Of a stretch of DNA of 64,000 nt, positions 43,238 through 52,608 are shown one piece after another (the first letter of the stretch is position 1; the number at the start of each line of letters is the position of its first letter). The position numbers and the translations under genes were made by a program. The notes under the pieces are model-generated. The model was not told the DNA's origin. It ran no database searches and saw only the letters and a program-made list of their open reading frames with translations. Source of the DNA: Saccharomonospora sp. NB11 (lineage in GTDB: Bacteria; Actinomycetota; Actinomycetes; Mycobacteriales; Pseudonocardiaceae); the NCBI RefSeq assembly GCF_015910535.1, contig NZ_JACBJG010000010.1:112874-176873 (forward strand). Reading direction: 5' to 3'.

Positions 43238-44011
43238 ATGCGAAAGATCACCAGGCGCTTGTTCACAAGCGCACTCGCCGTTCTCGTCGTCGGCGTGGGC
43301 GTGCCCGCCGCCTCGGCGGACACACAGGCCGACGACTACTACGCCGGAACCGAAGGACTCACGGGCGAAGCTCTGAAGAGCGCTCTGCACGACATCATCA
43401 GTGACGCCAAGCAGCTGTCCTACAACGAGATCTGGGACGGCATCAAGGACGCCGACGAGGACCCGGCGAACCCGAACAACGTCATCCTCCTCTACAGCGG
43501 TGAGTCCCGCTCGAAGAGCTCCAACGGCGGCAACACCGGCCAGTGGAACCGCGAGCACGTCTGGGCGAAGTCCCACGGCGACTTCGGCACCTCCGGTCCC
43601 GGCGCCGATCTGCACCACCTGCGTCCCACCGACGTGCAGGTGAACAGCATCCGCGGCAACAAGGACTTCGACAACGGCGGCAGCCCCGTCTCCGGCGCGC
43701 CGGACAACTACACCGACAGCGACTCGTTCGAGCCGCGTGACGAGGTCAAGGGCGACGTCGCCCGCATGATCTTCTACATGGCCGTGCGCTACGAGGGCGA
43801 CGACGGCTACCCCGACCTGGAGGTGAACAACCAGGTCAACAACGGCTCCGCGCCGTACCACGGCAAGCTGTCCGTGCTGCTGGAGTGGCACCAGTCCGAC
43901 CCGGTGGACAGCTTCGAGCGCACCCGCAACAAGGTCATCTACAGCAACTGGCAGCACAACCGCAACCCGTTCATCGACCACCCGGAGTGGGTCGCCGAGA
44001 TCTTCGGCTGA
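43238..44011 (+). CDS. Secreted endonuclease I (EndA/NucM family)
   Basis: 257 residues; ATG with GGGGAC upstream. Sec signal peptide about 1-27 (ends VPAASA). Catalytic block WNREHVWAKSHGDFG (His-Cys/HNH-like beta-beta-alpha metal fold), then GADLHHLRPTDVQVNS and RGNKDFDNGG, as in periplasmic/extracellular endonuclease I. Likely degrades extracellular DNA/RNA. It is a second secreted nuclease in this window and lies next to, but on the opposite side of a terminator from, the cyclase locus. Confidence 0.93.
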   Translation: MRKITRRLFTSALAVLVVGVGVPAASADTQADDYYAGTEGLTGEALKSALHDIISDAKQLSYNEIWDGIKDADEDPANPNNVILLYSGESRSKSSNGGNTGQWNREHVWAKSHGDFGTSGPGADLHHLRPTDVQVNSIRGNKDFDNGGSPVSGAPDNYTDSDSFEPRDEVKGDVARMIFYMAVRYEGDDGYPDLEVNNQVNNGSAPYHGKLSVLLEWHQSDPVDSFERTRNKVIYSNWQHNRNPFIDHPEWVAEIFG

Positions 44012-44023
44012 GCCTTTCCCCGG

Positions 44024-44093
44024 CGTGTCCGCGGCCTACGCACGGGTGTTCGCGTCGCAGGGCGCCAACACCCGTGCGGGAGGTGCGGACACG
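44024..44093. terminator. Two-tier bidirectional terminator
   Basis: Nested stems: outer CGTGTCCGC/GCGGACACG (44024-44032 with 44085-44093), inner 12-bp CGCACGGGTGTT/AACACCCGTGCG (44039-44050 with 44067-44078). Between convergent endonuclease I and the polysaccharide gene. Confidence 0.75.
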
Positions 44094-44101
44094 ATGTCGC
44101 A

Positions 44102-47100
44102 TCAGCGACGCAGCAGTGTCCGGGCGTGTTTCGGTCTCGGCGGCGCACCGGGCAGCAGCGCGATTCGGCGTCGGGCCGCCAGATCCTCCGCCCAGCCGAA
44201 CGCGAGCACGGCCACCACGGTCAGGACCACGCCCAGCGCCAGATGTTCCGGCACCGAGTACTCGCTCGCCCATACCAGCACCGGGGCGGCGAGGAAGATC
44301 GCCACGTTGTGCCAGAGGTAGATGGTGACAGCGCGGGAGTTCACCACGGTGACGAACCGCCCCAACGCCGGAAGCCGGTCCAGCACCCGCAACGACGGGG
44401 ACACGCGCAGCGCGACCAGCACGAACCCGGCACTCACCAACGCCTGCGCGAGCGGAATCTCGTTCAGGTCATAGGAGCCCCAGGCCGGATGGGTCGCCGC
44501 CCACCACAGCCCCGCCCCCATCGACACCACGGCGAGCGTGACCAGCACGGCGCGACGCATCCGGGCGAGCATGCCGTCGCGATGCGCGAAACCGAGGATC
44601 CAGCAGGCGCCGAACGTGCAGAAGTCGAGCACGCCCTGTCCCACGTCGCCCGCCTCGGCCAACGGTGACCCCAGCAGCGCGTCCGTCGTCACCACGGTGA
44701 GGGGCGCGAGGATCGTCAGCAGGGGCCGACGCCGGAACAGCCGCAGCAGCAGCGGGGTCAGCAGCACGAACCACAGGTACGCGCGGATGTACCAGAGGAC
44801 GATGGCGGCGTCCCGGCCCAGGTCCCAGTCGCTGTGGGGCGGATCGAGGATCGGGAAGATCCACAGCACGAGTTCCGGCCAGTGCAGCGAGTCGCTCGCC
44901 CAGCTCTCCTCCGTCGCCGCGCTCCACCCGAACGCCAGCATCAGCGGCACCATGACCACCGCCAGGACCCACAACGGCGGCAGCAGCCGCACGATCCGGC
45001 TCGCGACGACGTCCACCGGCGGTTTCCGGTCGATCGAGCGGGCCATGAGCGAACCGCCGACGGCGAACATGACGCCCATCGCGGGGAACACCATGCTCAG
45101 CCACGGCCATCCGACCGTGTGGTACAGCATGACCCGTGCCAGCGCGGCGGCACGCAGGACGTCGAGCCACCGTTCCCGCACCGGACGCGGGGGCGGCGTG
45201 GGCCTGGCGATGGCGGCGGAATCGGCGGGACGTCGCGGCGCGGGCACCACGGCCACCTCGGGTTTCGGCACGGAGGTCCCCGCACGCCGCATGTGCTGCC
45301 ACCTCACCCGCACGCCGGAGAACGCCGCGGCGAGCGACTGCAGGAGAACCACGTACATGAGCTGCCGGTACACGAGTTGCTGCGCGGGGAGCAGCCACAG
45401 CACGGTGCGGCGCTCGCCGTCCAGACCGAACGCGTACGCACCCACGGCCGCCTGGACCGCGGGCATGCCGCCCCATAGCAGGATCGTGGTCCACGGGTCG
45501 AGGAACAGCAGCCCGTACAGGAGGAAGACGTCCAGCAACGGCGCCACCGCGGGGAGCAGGATCTGGAACGTCACGACGTGGAGCAGCCCGAACCGGCCGA
45601 CGCGTCCCGCCGCCCCGCGCTGGACCACGGCACGCCGGTGCTTCCACAGTGCCTGCATGGTGCCGAAGGTCCAGCGGTAGCGCTGTTGCCACAGTTGCCG
45701 GACGGTGGTCGGGGCCTCCGTCCACGTCACCGCCTTCTCCTGGAACACCGTTCGCCAGCCGGCTCTGCCGAGAGCGATCGTCAGGTCGGTGTCCTCCGCC
45801 AGCGTCTGCGCGCTCAGACCGCCCACCTGCAACAGCGCCGATCGCCGGAAGGCGCCACCCGCCCCGGGAACCGTGGGCATCGATCGCAGCACGTCGTGCA
45901 CGCGACGGTCCACATTGAACCCGATGACGTACTCGATGTGTTGCAGCCTGGCCAGCAGCGTCTCGCGATTGGCGATCTTGACGTTGGCCGAGACCGCACC
46001 GACCTCCGGGTCGGCAAACGGTTGGACGAGTTCGTGGATGGTAGTCGGCTCGAACACGGTGTCGCCGTCGACCATGACGACGAGTTCGTGCGACGCCGCC
46101 GCGATGCCCGCGTTGAGGGCAGCCGCCTTGCCGCCGTTGGGCCGTCGCAACACCCGCACCTGCGGCAGCCCGAGTGCCTCCACGATGTCGGCGGTACCGT
46201 CGGTGGAGCCGTCGTCGACGACGATCACCTCGACGCGGTGGTTGCTCGCCACCGCCGACCGCACCGTCGCCTCGATCCCGGCGGCCTCGTTGTACGCGGG
46301 CACGATGACCGACACCGGATCGGTCACGGGCGGCCCCCAGGGTGGACGCGGTCTCCGCCGTCGAACGGCGTGCACGCGGGCGACGAAGACCAGCAGCACC
46401 AGCCGGGCGAGAGTCAGCCCGCACACCAGGAGCAACGCCCACTTGAGCACGTCCACGATTGCGACGGCTCCGTTCACCAGGAACAGCAGCCCGTGCCCCG
46501 TGACCTGGTCCACGGGCGGAGCCGGATTCGCCCGTTCCGCGCCGAGCACCTCGGTGATCGTGGTGAAGCGGTAGCCCTGTTCCTTCAGCCGCGGGATCAG
46601 CACGTCGAGCGCGGCGACGGTCTGCGACCGGTCACCGCCCGCGTCGTGGAGCAGCACCACTCCGCTCTGGCCGTCCGGAGGCGTCGCGTTGCGCACGATG
46701 GCGTCCACGCCGGGCCGCTGCCAATCCTGGCTGTCGATGTCGCTGAACACGCTGACGTAGCCGTGTTCCCCCGCCTGCCGCAGCACCTCGTACGCCAGAT
46801 TGTCGACGGCCTCCACCGTGGACGAGTACGGCGGGCGGAACAACGTCGTGGTGACCCCTGCCGCTCCGGCCAGCACCAGTTGGGTCTGGTCCAGCTCGCG
46901 TTCCACCCGCCACGGGGTGACGTGTGCGAGTTCGGGATGGGTGAACGTGTGCACCCCGAGCTCGGACCCCGACTCGTGGATCTGGCGCACGAGTTCGGGA
47001 TACCGGGCCGCCATCGACCCGACCACGAAGAACGTGGCGGGCACGTCGTGCCGTTCGAGGACCTCCAGCACTCGCGGTGTCCACACCGGATCGGGACCGT

Positions 47101-47347
47101 CGTCGAAGGTCAGGGCGACCGTGCGGGGCGGCATGACCGTCGACTGCGCGGAATCACCGTCGACGTGGACGAGCGGGCCGCCCTCGAGGATCTCCGGTGG
47201 TACCTCGGACTGGCTGACGAGATCCCGTTCCGGGTGCGCGTCGTTGCCGACCTCCGCCATCGTCCACCCGGCGACCAGCAACACGAACACGAACAGCAAC
47301 CCGACGACGCAGGCCACGATCCAGGACCCGCGTACACGCACCCGCAT
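44102..47347 (-). CDS. Polysaccharide deacetylase - GT2 synthase - acyltransferase 3 fusion
   Basis: 1081 residues; GGAG 5 nt before ATG. Signal/TM at about 9-30; NodB-type deacetylase about 70-260 with TFDDGPDP, HTFTHPELAH and RPPYSS; two TMs; GT2 about 340-600 with VPAYNEAAGIE, VDDGSTDGTADI, MVDGDTVFEP and the QQRYRW processivity motif; then TMs and a C-terminal acyltransferase-3 domain (about 735-1060). This puts Ica-like synthesis (IcaA), deacetylation (IcaB) and acyl transfer (IcaC) on one chain, predicting an N-deacetylated, perhaps O-acylated, beta-linked amino-sugar polymer. Last gene of the operon. Confidence 0.92.
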   Translation of the reverse strand: MRVRVRGSWIVACVVGLLFVFVLLVAGWTMAEVGNDAHPERDLVSQSEVPPEILEGGPLVHVDGDSAQSTVMPPRTVALTFDDGPDPVWTPRVLEVLERHDVPATFFVVGSMAARYPELVRQIHESGSELGVHTFTHPELAHVTPWRVERELDQTQLVLAGAAGVTTTLFRPPYSSTVEAVDNLAYEVLRQAGEHGYVSVFSDIDSQDWQRPGVDAIVRNATPPDGQSGVVLLHDAGGDRSQTVAALDVLIPRLKEQGYRFTTITEVLGAERANPAPPVDQVTGHGLLFLVNGAVAIVDVLKWALLLVCGLTLARLVLLVFVARVHAVRRRRPRPPWGPPVTDPVSVIVPAYNEAAGIEATVRSAVASNHRVEVIVVDDGSTDGTADIVEALGLPQVRVLRRPNGGKAAALNAGIAAASHELVVMVDGDTVFEPTTIHELVQPFADPEVGAVSANVKIANRETLLARLQHIEYVIGFNVDRRVHDVLRSMPTVPGAGGAFRRSALLQVGGLSAQTLAEDTDLTIALGRAGWRTVFQEKAVTWTEAPTTVRQLWQQRYRWTFGTMQALWKHRRAVVQRGAAGRVGRFGLLHVVTFQILLPAVAPLLDVFLLYGLLFLDPWTTILLWGGMPAVQAAVGAYAFGLDGERRTVLWLLPAQQLVYRQLMYVVLLQSLAAAFSGVRVRWQHMRRAGTSVPKPEVAVVPAPRRPADSAAIARPTPPPRPVRERWLDVLRAAALARVMLYHTVGWPWLSMVFPAMGVMFAVGGSLMARSIDRKPPVDVVASRIVRLLPPLWVLAVVMVPLMLAFGWSAATEESWASDSLHWPELVLWIFPILDPPHSDWDLGRDAAIVLWYIRAYLWFVLLTPLLLRLFRRRPLLTILAPLTVVTTDALLGSPLAEAGDVGQGVLDFCTFGACWILGFAHRDGMLARMRRAVLVTLAVVSMGAGLWWAATHPAWGSYDLNEIPLAQALVSAGFVLVALRVSPSLRVLDRLPALGRFVTVVNSRAVTIYLWHNVAIFLAAPVLVWASEYSVPEHLALGVVLTVVAVLAFGWAEDLAARRRIALLPGAPPRPKHARTLLRR

Positions 47348-47356
47348 CGGAACTCC

Positions 47357-48304
47357 TTACGACTCGATCGTGTGCGACAGAGCCGTCCAGCTCTCGTCGA
47401 CGATGGCGAACCACTCGTCCACCGAGAAGTCGACCAGCGAGGTGGGTTCGTCGTCGGCGCTCTCGGGCTCCGACTCGTCGACGACGTCCTCCGGTCGAGC
47501 GGCCTCGTCGATGCCACCGGGCTCGTCGGCCTCGTCGGTGTCGCTCGGCTCGGCGGGTTCGGACACCTCGTCGGACTCGGTCGGTTCGGTGACCTCGGCC
47601 GACTCGGACGTCTCGGCGACCTGGCCGGAGTCGGTCTCGGCAGGCTCGGTCGCCGCCGTGTCGTCCGACTCGGTCGGCTCCGCCTCGGGTGCGGTGTTCA
47701 CCTGCTCATCGCCGTCGGAGTACGTGTCGTCGTCCTCGTACTGGTGGTGGTGATCGGCGTCGGACGTCTCGCTCGTCGCCTCGACGTCCGAAGGAGGTTC
47801 GTCGTCGACCAGCTCGTCGTCGGCGTCCTCACCCACGCGACCCAGACCCGTCGGGACTGCCTCGGTCTCCGCCGTCTCGCGGAACAGTTCGAAAGCCGGC
47901 TCCTCGGCTGTGTCGGTGGTGGTGTCGAGCGTCGCCGGTGATGCGGTGTCCCGCGACCGCGTCACGTCGAACGGCTCGTCTTCCGCCGACCGCGAGCCCT
48001 TCTCGACCGAGCCGCCGCCGTGGAGGTACGCCACGGGCGCCGACGGGGGCAACGCGGGCGTGACGGCCAGCGTGTCACCGAGCAGACCCGGTGAGGCGTC
48101 ACGGACGGGCAGGGCGATCGTCGAGGGAGCGTTCGAAGGCCCCTCCGTGAAGATCAGTCCGCAGGCGGCCAGTGCCATCACTCCGCTGCTCGCCGTCACG
48201 CCCGCTGTGAGGCGCAGCCACATCCGTCGACGTCCACGCGGGTCGAGGAAGATGGGATCGTCGGGGCCGGTCGAGTGATGTCCGACCGGGATGGACTCGG
48301 TCAC
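47357..48304 (-). CDS. Acidic Asp/Glu/Ser/Thr-rich surface protein
   Basis: 315 residues from GTG 48304 (GGAGGAGA upstream), overlapping the preceding stop as GTGA. N-terminal basic patch RRRMWLRLTAG, hydrophobic stretch to about residue 50 with LAAC (45-48) that could be a lipobox or simply a signal anchor. The rest is low-complexity, strongly acidic, with repeated TEP/SDE/EPAE blocks (about 130-285), and a folded-looking C-terminus (SLVDFSVDEWFAIVDESW). No family recognised; likely extracellular, perhaps a polymer-binding or spacer protein for the polysaccharide synthase. Confidence 0.65.
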   Translation of the reverse strand: MTESIPVGHHSTGPDDPIFLDPRGRRRMWLRLTAGVTASSGVMALAACGLIFTEGPSNAPSTIALPVRDASPGLLGDTLAVTPALPPSAPVAYLHGGGSVEKGSRSAEDEPFDVTRSRDTASPATLDTTTDTAEEPAFELFRETAETEAVPTGLGRVGEDADDELVDDEPPSDVEATSETSDADHHHQYEDDDTYSDGDEQVNTAPEAEPTESDDTAATEPAETDSGQVAETSESAEVTEPTESDEVSEPAEPSDTDEADEPGGIDEAARPEDVVDESEPESADDEPTSLVDFSVDEWFAIVDESWTALSHTIES

Positions 48305-48891
48305 GATTCGTCTCCTCCTGCTTGGTGGTGGTGTGATCGCGGGTCCTGCACCAGCGACCGGGTGAAGGCGTAGGAGTGTTGCGCCAGCCCGCTGCATCGG
48401 GCCGAGGGAGTGGTCCGTCCGGGACAGGAGCCGTTGTCCCGGGCCAGCGACCAGAACCCGAGGAAGCCCAACGACCGGCTCGCCGCCAGCTCCCTCAGTG
48501 CTCGCGCGTCGGCGAGGGTGGTGACGGAGCCGGTGTCGTTGCGCCCGGCCATGTAGGTGAGACCCAGCCGGGCGTAGGCGTCGGCGAGCGCCCGCGAGCC
48601 GTTCCACGACGGCACGCACCGATCGCCGTCGGAGAGCAGGAACGACAGGACGAACCGAGTGATGCCCGTGGACGTCGCGACCGTCGTCAGATCCGGGAGG
48701 TCGGTTCCGACGTAGACGTACGGGGCGGTGACGAGCTTCCGCGCGGGCTCGGGGGCGCACGAGCCGACCAACAGGACCGAGAGCAGGACCCAGGTGGTAC
48801 CGATGAGGCTCGGGGTCCGGGTCCCGTGATCGACGGCCGAGAAGGCAGGAGGGGTGGAGCCGAGCGGTGTTCGGCCGACCACGGACACCAC
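48301..48891 (-). CDS. Internally deleted GH18 chitinase-like lipoprotein
   Basis: 196 residues from GTG 48891 (GGAGGAAAGG upstream). Lipobox LLVGSC with Cys45. Residues about 53-95 match the start of a bacterial GH18 barrel (TTVATSTGITRFVLSFLLSD, then PSWNGSRAL) and 97-180 match its end (LADARALRELAASRSLGFLG, then FWSLARDNGSCPG). The middle, roughly 150 residues carrying SxGG and catalytic DxxDxDxE, is absent, yet the frame is open. It is either a decayed chitinase kept in frame or a noncatalytic glycan-binding lipoprotein. First gene of the polysaccharide operon. Confidence 0.7.
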   Translation of the reverse strand: MVSVVGRTPLGSTPPAFSAVDHGTRTPSLIGTTWVLLSVLLVGSCAPEPARKLVTAPYVYVGTDLPDLTTVATSTGITRFVLSFLLSDGDRCVPSWNGSRALADAYARLGLTYMAGRNDTGSVTTLADARALRELAASRSLGFLGFWSLARDNGSCPGRTTPSARCSGLAQHSYAFTRSLVQDPRSHHHQAGGDES

Positions 48892-49233
48892 GCCTTTCCT
48901 CCCTGACGGCCGCGCTGACCACGCCGGCCGGTGTCGCGTACCACCCGCAGGCGTCGGTCACGACCCGCGCCGCGATCACGGCGATCAGAGAGTCCGGAGT
49001 GGACGTCGACGATGTTTCGGAGCGAGCGCGGTGAATGCCGACACCTGCGCGAACACAGTTAATTACGGTCGGCTCAGAAGGAAAGTGAACGCCCTGTCCG
49101 AGCGAAGCACCCGATTGCTATGTCTATTGTGGACTCAGCGAGCAGGCGTTTCCCGGTTTCGGACAAGCCGAAACCACCCTGCCCGGTGGACAGGGTGGCC
49201 CCGGTCGCGGATCGAGTGATCCGCCTCGATTGG
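48892..49233. other. Intergenic region upstream of the polysaccharide operon
   Basis: About 340 bp between the GH18-like gene start and the DUF4383 stop (both leftward). It includes an AT-rich patch around 49058-49068 (AGTTAATTACG) and must hold the operon promoter. No gene or clear -10/-35 pair seen. Confidence 0.4.
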
Positions 49234-49710
49234 TCAGCGCGCGGAGTCGCTCCGCGATTCCGAAGTCCCCAACAGGGCTCCGAGAGCGATCATGCCGATC
49301 CCCAAGCCGAGATGGAGCCAGTCGTCCGCCCGGTTGAGGGGGACGAAGTTGGCAGCGGAGTCGCTGCCGACCACCAGCCCGTAGATCCACAGAGCCAGGT
49401 AGATCACCCCGCCGCCGATGAGGAACGCGCGGGCGGCACCGGCCGTGCGCATGGCCGCGAGGCCGACGATCCCGAACAGCAGGTGCACGATGTTGTGCAG
49501 GATGGACACCTGGAACACGCCGAACAACATCGCCTGCGATTCGTGACCGGCGAACTGCATGGTGCTGTAGTCGGTCGTCACCCCCGGAATGAAACCCAGG
49601 ATGCCGACCAGCAGGAACACCGCACCGACCACACCAGCAGCCGTCTGCAGCGCCGGACGAGGCCGCGCGCCTGCCGCGGCGCGCCACGGGTGTGCGGACG
49701 AGTAACTCAT
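49234..49710 (-). CDS. DUF4383-family four-TM membrane protein
   Basis: 158 residues from ATG 49710 (GGGAGGAACG upstream). Four TM helices; GIPGVTTDY-like loop (ILGFIPGVTTDYSTMQFAGH) and LHNIVHLLFGIVGLAAMRT, ending DDWLHLGLGIGMIALGALLG, match DUF4383. Function unknown; common in actinobacterial stress regulons. Confidence 0.9.
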   Translation of the reverse strand: MSYSSAHPWRAAAGARPRPALQTAAGVVGAVFLLVGILGFIPGVTTDYSTMQFAGHESQAMLFGVFQVSILHNIVHLLFGIVGLAAMRTAGAARAFLIGGGVIYLALWIYGLVVGSDSAANFVPLNRADDWLHLGLGIGMIALGALLGTSESRSDSAR

Positions 49711-49854
49711 CGTTCCTCCCTCCTCGGGTACTGGTGAATTCCCCCTTACGTGGGTTTCACACCTGATTGGCCGCACCATTCAGAGCACGGAACACGATCG
49801 GAGTCACCCATCCGGGTCCGCACACCCGTCCAGGCATCACCCACACGGGCCATC

Positions 49855-50982
49855 TCACGGCTTGAGCAGCACCTTCGTGTAGCCCTCCTCGCGCCGGTCG
49901 AAGCGCGCGTAGGCGTCGGCGGCCTCGGACAGCGGCCGGCGCTGCGACACGACGAAACTCGGCTCCGCGCGGCCCTCGATGATGAGATCCCGTAGCTGCC
50001 GGTTGTAGGCCTTGACGTTCGCCTGGCCGGACCCCATCCGTAGGCCCTTCTCGAAGAACCGGCCGATGTTGATGAGCAACCTCCCGTTGCGTGCGTCGTC
50101 GGTCGGCCCTCCCGGGTCCTTCGGAAGGTAGAGCCCCACGACTCCCAGCGACCCCGTCGGCCGCACGGTGTCGATCAGGTCGTTGAGCACGACCGCGGGC
50201 TGTTCCTCTCCCTCGGGCACCGTGGCCTGGTAGCCGACCGCGTCGATCCCGCGGTCCACGCCGCCGTCGGTCTGGTCGACGATCTGTTCCGGAGCGCTGC
50301 CCTTGGTGAAGTCGATCGGGATGGCGCCGATCTCCTCGGCCACGCGCAGCCGGTTGGCGACCCGGTCGACGACGAACACCTTCGCCGCACCTCGCAGGAT
50401 CGCGGAGTACGCCGCCATGAGCCCGACCGGCCCGGCACCGTACACGGCGACGGTGTCACCAGGCGACACCCCGGCGAGCTGGGTCGCGTGGTAGCCGGTG
50501 GGGAAGATGTCGGCCAACAGGGCGAAGTCGTCCTCGTGCTCCTCGCCGCGGGGAAGCTGCAGACAGTTGAAGTCGGCGAAGGGAACCCGCAGGTACTCGG
50601 CCTGACCTCCCAGGTACGGGCCCATGCCCACGTAGCCGTACGCGCCTCCGGCGAACCCCGGGTTCACGGTGAGGCAGAAGCCGGTCTTGCCGTCGAGGCA
50701 GTTCCGGCAGAACCCGCACGCGATGTTGAACGGCAGGACCACGCGGTCGCCCTTCTTGACGGACGCGACGCCCGAGCCGACCTCCTCGACCACACCCATG
50801 TTCTCGTGTCCGAACACGATGCCCGGCTCGGCCATGGTGCGCCCCTCGTACATGTGCAGGTCGGAGCCGCAGATCGCCGTCGAGGTGACCCGAATCACGA
50901 CGTCGGTCGGCTGCTCGATCCTGGGGTCCTCCACCTCTTCGACCTGGACTTCGTTCGGTCCCCGGTACACCACAGCCTTCAT
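49855..50982 (-). CDS. Zinc-dependent alcohol/formaldehyde dehydrogenase (FdhA-like)
   Basis: 375 residues. MDR superfamily: catalytic Zn region [13 protein letters not shown] and [15 protein letters not shown], structural Zn Cys cluster [18 protein letters not shown] Rossmann [16 protein letters not shown]. The long insert and [27 protein letters not shown] match glutathione-independent formaldehyde dehydrogenase-type enzymes, which oxidise or dismutate aldehydes with bound NAD. Monocistronic, divergent from the BNR gene. Confidence 0.93.
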   Translation of the reverse strand: MKAVVYRGPNEVQVEEVEDPRIEQPTDVVIRVTSTAICGSDLHMYEGRTMAEPGIVFGHENMGVVEEVGSGVASVKKGDRVVLPFNIACGFCRNCLDGKTGFCLTVNPGFAGGAYGYVGMGPYLGGQAEYLRVPFADFNCLQLPRGEEHEDDFALLADIFPTGYHATQLAGVSPGDTVAVYGAGPVGLMAAYSAILRGAAKVFVVDRVANRLRVAEEIGAIPIDFTKGSAPEQIVDQTDGGVDRGIDAVGYQATVPEGEEQPAVVLNDLIDTVRPTGSLGVVGLYLPKDPGGPTDDARNGRLLINIGRFFEKGLRMGSGQANVKAYNRQLRDLIIEGRAEPSFVVSQRRPLSEAADAYARFDRREEGYTKVLLKP

Positions 50983-51129
50983 GTCGTCCCTCCCTTGTCG
51001 AAAGCCGTCGATGTTCGGCTACCCCCGTGACAAGCACCCATTCAGGCGACGCGCGGGGAATGCGATGAGCCGCTCGCCCACGTCAGGGCGACCCGACGAC
51101 TTGATCGCTTTCTTTTCCGAAGCGATCAC

Positions 51130-51159
51130 TTGTTGTTCGAAAGTGACGCCGGTTACAGT
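51130..51159 (+). promoter_or_regulatory. Promoter for the BNR/MoaD pair
   Basis: -35 TTGTTG (51130-51135), 18-bp spacer, -10 TACAGT (51154-51159); ATG at 51191 after GAGGAGGGG. Confidence 0.6.
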
Positions 51160-51190
51160 GGCACTCGCCAGCTCGACGAGGAGGGGCGAC

Positions 51191-52306
51191 ATGAGCCGGG
51201 TCCGGGTTCTCGTGGGCACACGCAAGGGTGCATTCGTCCTGACCGCCGACGGACGCCGCGATCAATGGCAGGTAGACGGCCCGTACTTCGCGGGTTGGGA
51301 GACGTACCACGTCACCGGGTCACCCGCAGCTCCCGACCGGATCTACGCCTCGGCCTCGCTCGGCTGGTTCGGCCAGCAGGTGCACCGGTCCGACGACGGT
51401 GGACGGACCTGGGAACCGGTGGGCAACGAGTTCTCCTACGTCGGCGAACCGGGCACCCACCAGTGGTACGACGGCAGTCAACGACCGTGGGAGTTCACGC
51501 GCGTGTGGCACGTCGAGCCGTCCGCCACGGACCCCGACCGCGTCTACGCGGGAGTCGAGGACGCCGCCCTGTTCCGCAGCGACGACGGCGGACGCACTTG
51601 GCAGGAGCTGCCCGGCCTGCGCACCCACGAGTCGGGGCCGTCCTGGCAACCCGGCGCGGGCGGCATGTGCCTGCACACGATCCTGCTCGACCCCCGCGAC
51701 GAACAGCGGATGCGGGTGGCCATCTCGGCGGCGGGCGTGTTCGCCAGCGACGACGGCGGCACCACCTGGACCCCCGCCAACAAGGGACTCGTCAGCGACG
51801 GCATCCCGGACCCCGACGCCGACGTGGGCCACTGCGTGCACAACCTGGCTCGCCACCCCGACCGCCCCGACACGCTGTTCATGCAGAAGCACTGGCACGT
51901 GATGCGCTCGGACGACGACGGCGCCAGTTGGTACAAGATCTCCGGCGACCTGCCCACCGACTTCGGTTTCCCCATCGACGTGCACGCCCACGAGCCGGAC
52001 ACCGTGTACGTCGTGCCCATCACGAGCGACTCCCTGCACGTCCCGCCCGACGGCCGACTCCGCGTCTATCGCAGCCGCAGCGGCGGACACGAGTGGGAGC
52101 CGCTGACCGACGGCCTGCCGCAGGAACACTGCTACGTCGACGTGCTTCGCGACGCCATGGCCGTCGACTCCCTCGACGAGTGCGGCGTCTACGTCGGTAC
52201 CACCGGAGGTCAGGTGTACGTCTCCCCCGACGCCGGCGACCACTGGAGCCCGATCGTGCGCGACCTGCCGCCGGTGCTGTCCGTGGAGGTGCAGACGCTG
52301 CCATGA
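51191..52306 (+). CDS. BNR/sialidase-like beta-propeller protein
   Basis: 371 residues; GAGGAGGGG before ATG. Several Asp-box repeats (S-x-D-x-G-x-T-W): [52 protein letters not shown], and degenerate [13 protein letters not shown]. No signal peptide, so it is cytoplasmic, unlike sialidases. It overlaps a MoaD/ThiS-like gene (ATGA), and this pair recurs in actinobacteria. Function unknown. Confidence 0.87.
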   Translation: MSRVRVLVGTRKGAFVLTADGRRDQWQVDGPYFAGWETYHVTGSPAAPDRIYASASLGWFGQQVHRSDDGGRTWEPVGNEFSYVGEPGTHQWYDGSQRPWEFTRVWHVEPSATDPDRVYAGVEDAALFRSDDGGRTWQELPGLRTHESGPSWQPGAGGMCLHTILLDPRDEQRMRVAISAAGVFASDDGGTTWTPANKGLVSDGIPDPDADVGHCVHNLARHPDRPDTLFMQKHWHVMRSDDDGASWYKISGDLPTDFGFPIDVHAHEPDTVYVVPITSDSLHVPPDGRLRVYRSRSGGHEWEPLTDGLPQEHCYVDVLRDAMAVDSLDECGVYVGTTGGQVYVSPDAGDHWSPIVRDLPPVLSVEVQTLP

Positions 52307-52599
52307 TCCGCGTGACGCTCCCGCCGCACCTGCGCACCCTCGCCCAGGTCCAGGGCGAGGTGCGACTCGACGTGCCCGGTCCGGTCACGCTGGGAGCCGT
52401 CCTCGACTGCTTGGAGCAGACCTACCCGGTGCTGCGCGGCACCATCCGTGAGCACGGCACCCGGAAGCGGCGCGCGTTCGTGCGGTTCTTCGCCTGCGAG
52501 GAGGACCTGTCACACGCCGCGCCCGAGACCCCGCTGCCCGAGGCCGTCGTCGGCGGGGTCGAACCGCTGCTCGTCGTCGGTGCGATGGCAGGCGGCTGA
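52303..52599 (+). CDS. MoaD/ThiS-family ubiquitin-like protein
   Basis: 98 residues. Beta-grasp features: starts [32 protein letters not shown], and ends GAMAGG, the C-terminal Gly-Gly that family members use for adenylation/thiocarboxylate formation. No MoaE, ThiG or E1-like gene lies nearby, so it may serve a sulfur carrier or conjugation role with the BNR protein encoded upstream. Confidence 0.88.
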   Translation: MIRVTLPPHLRTLAQVQGEVRLDVPGPVTLGAVLDCLEQTYPVLRGTIREHGTRKRRAFVRFFACEEDLSHAAPETPLPEAVVGGVEPLLVVGAMAGG

Positions 52600-52608
52600 G
52601 GTCACCCC

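Noticed and set aside
43238..44011. Endonuclease I as the effector of the cyclase locus
   Set aside because: It has a signal peptide and follows a terminator with its own start region, so it is more likely an independent exonutrient nuclease.
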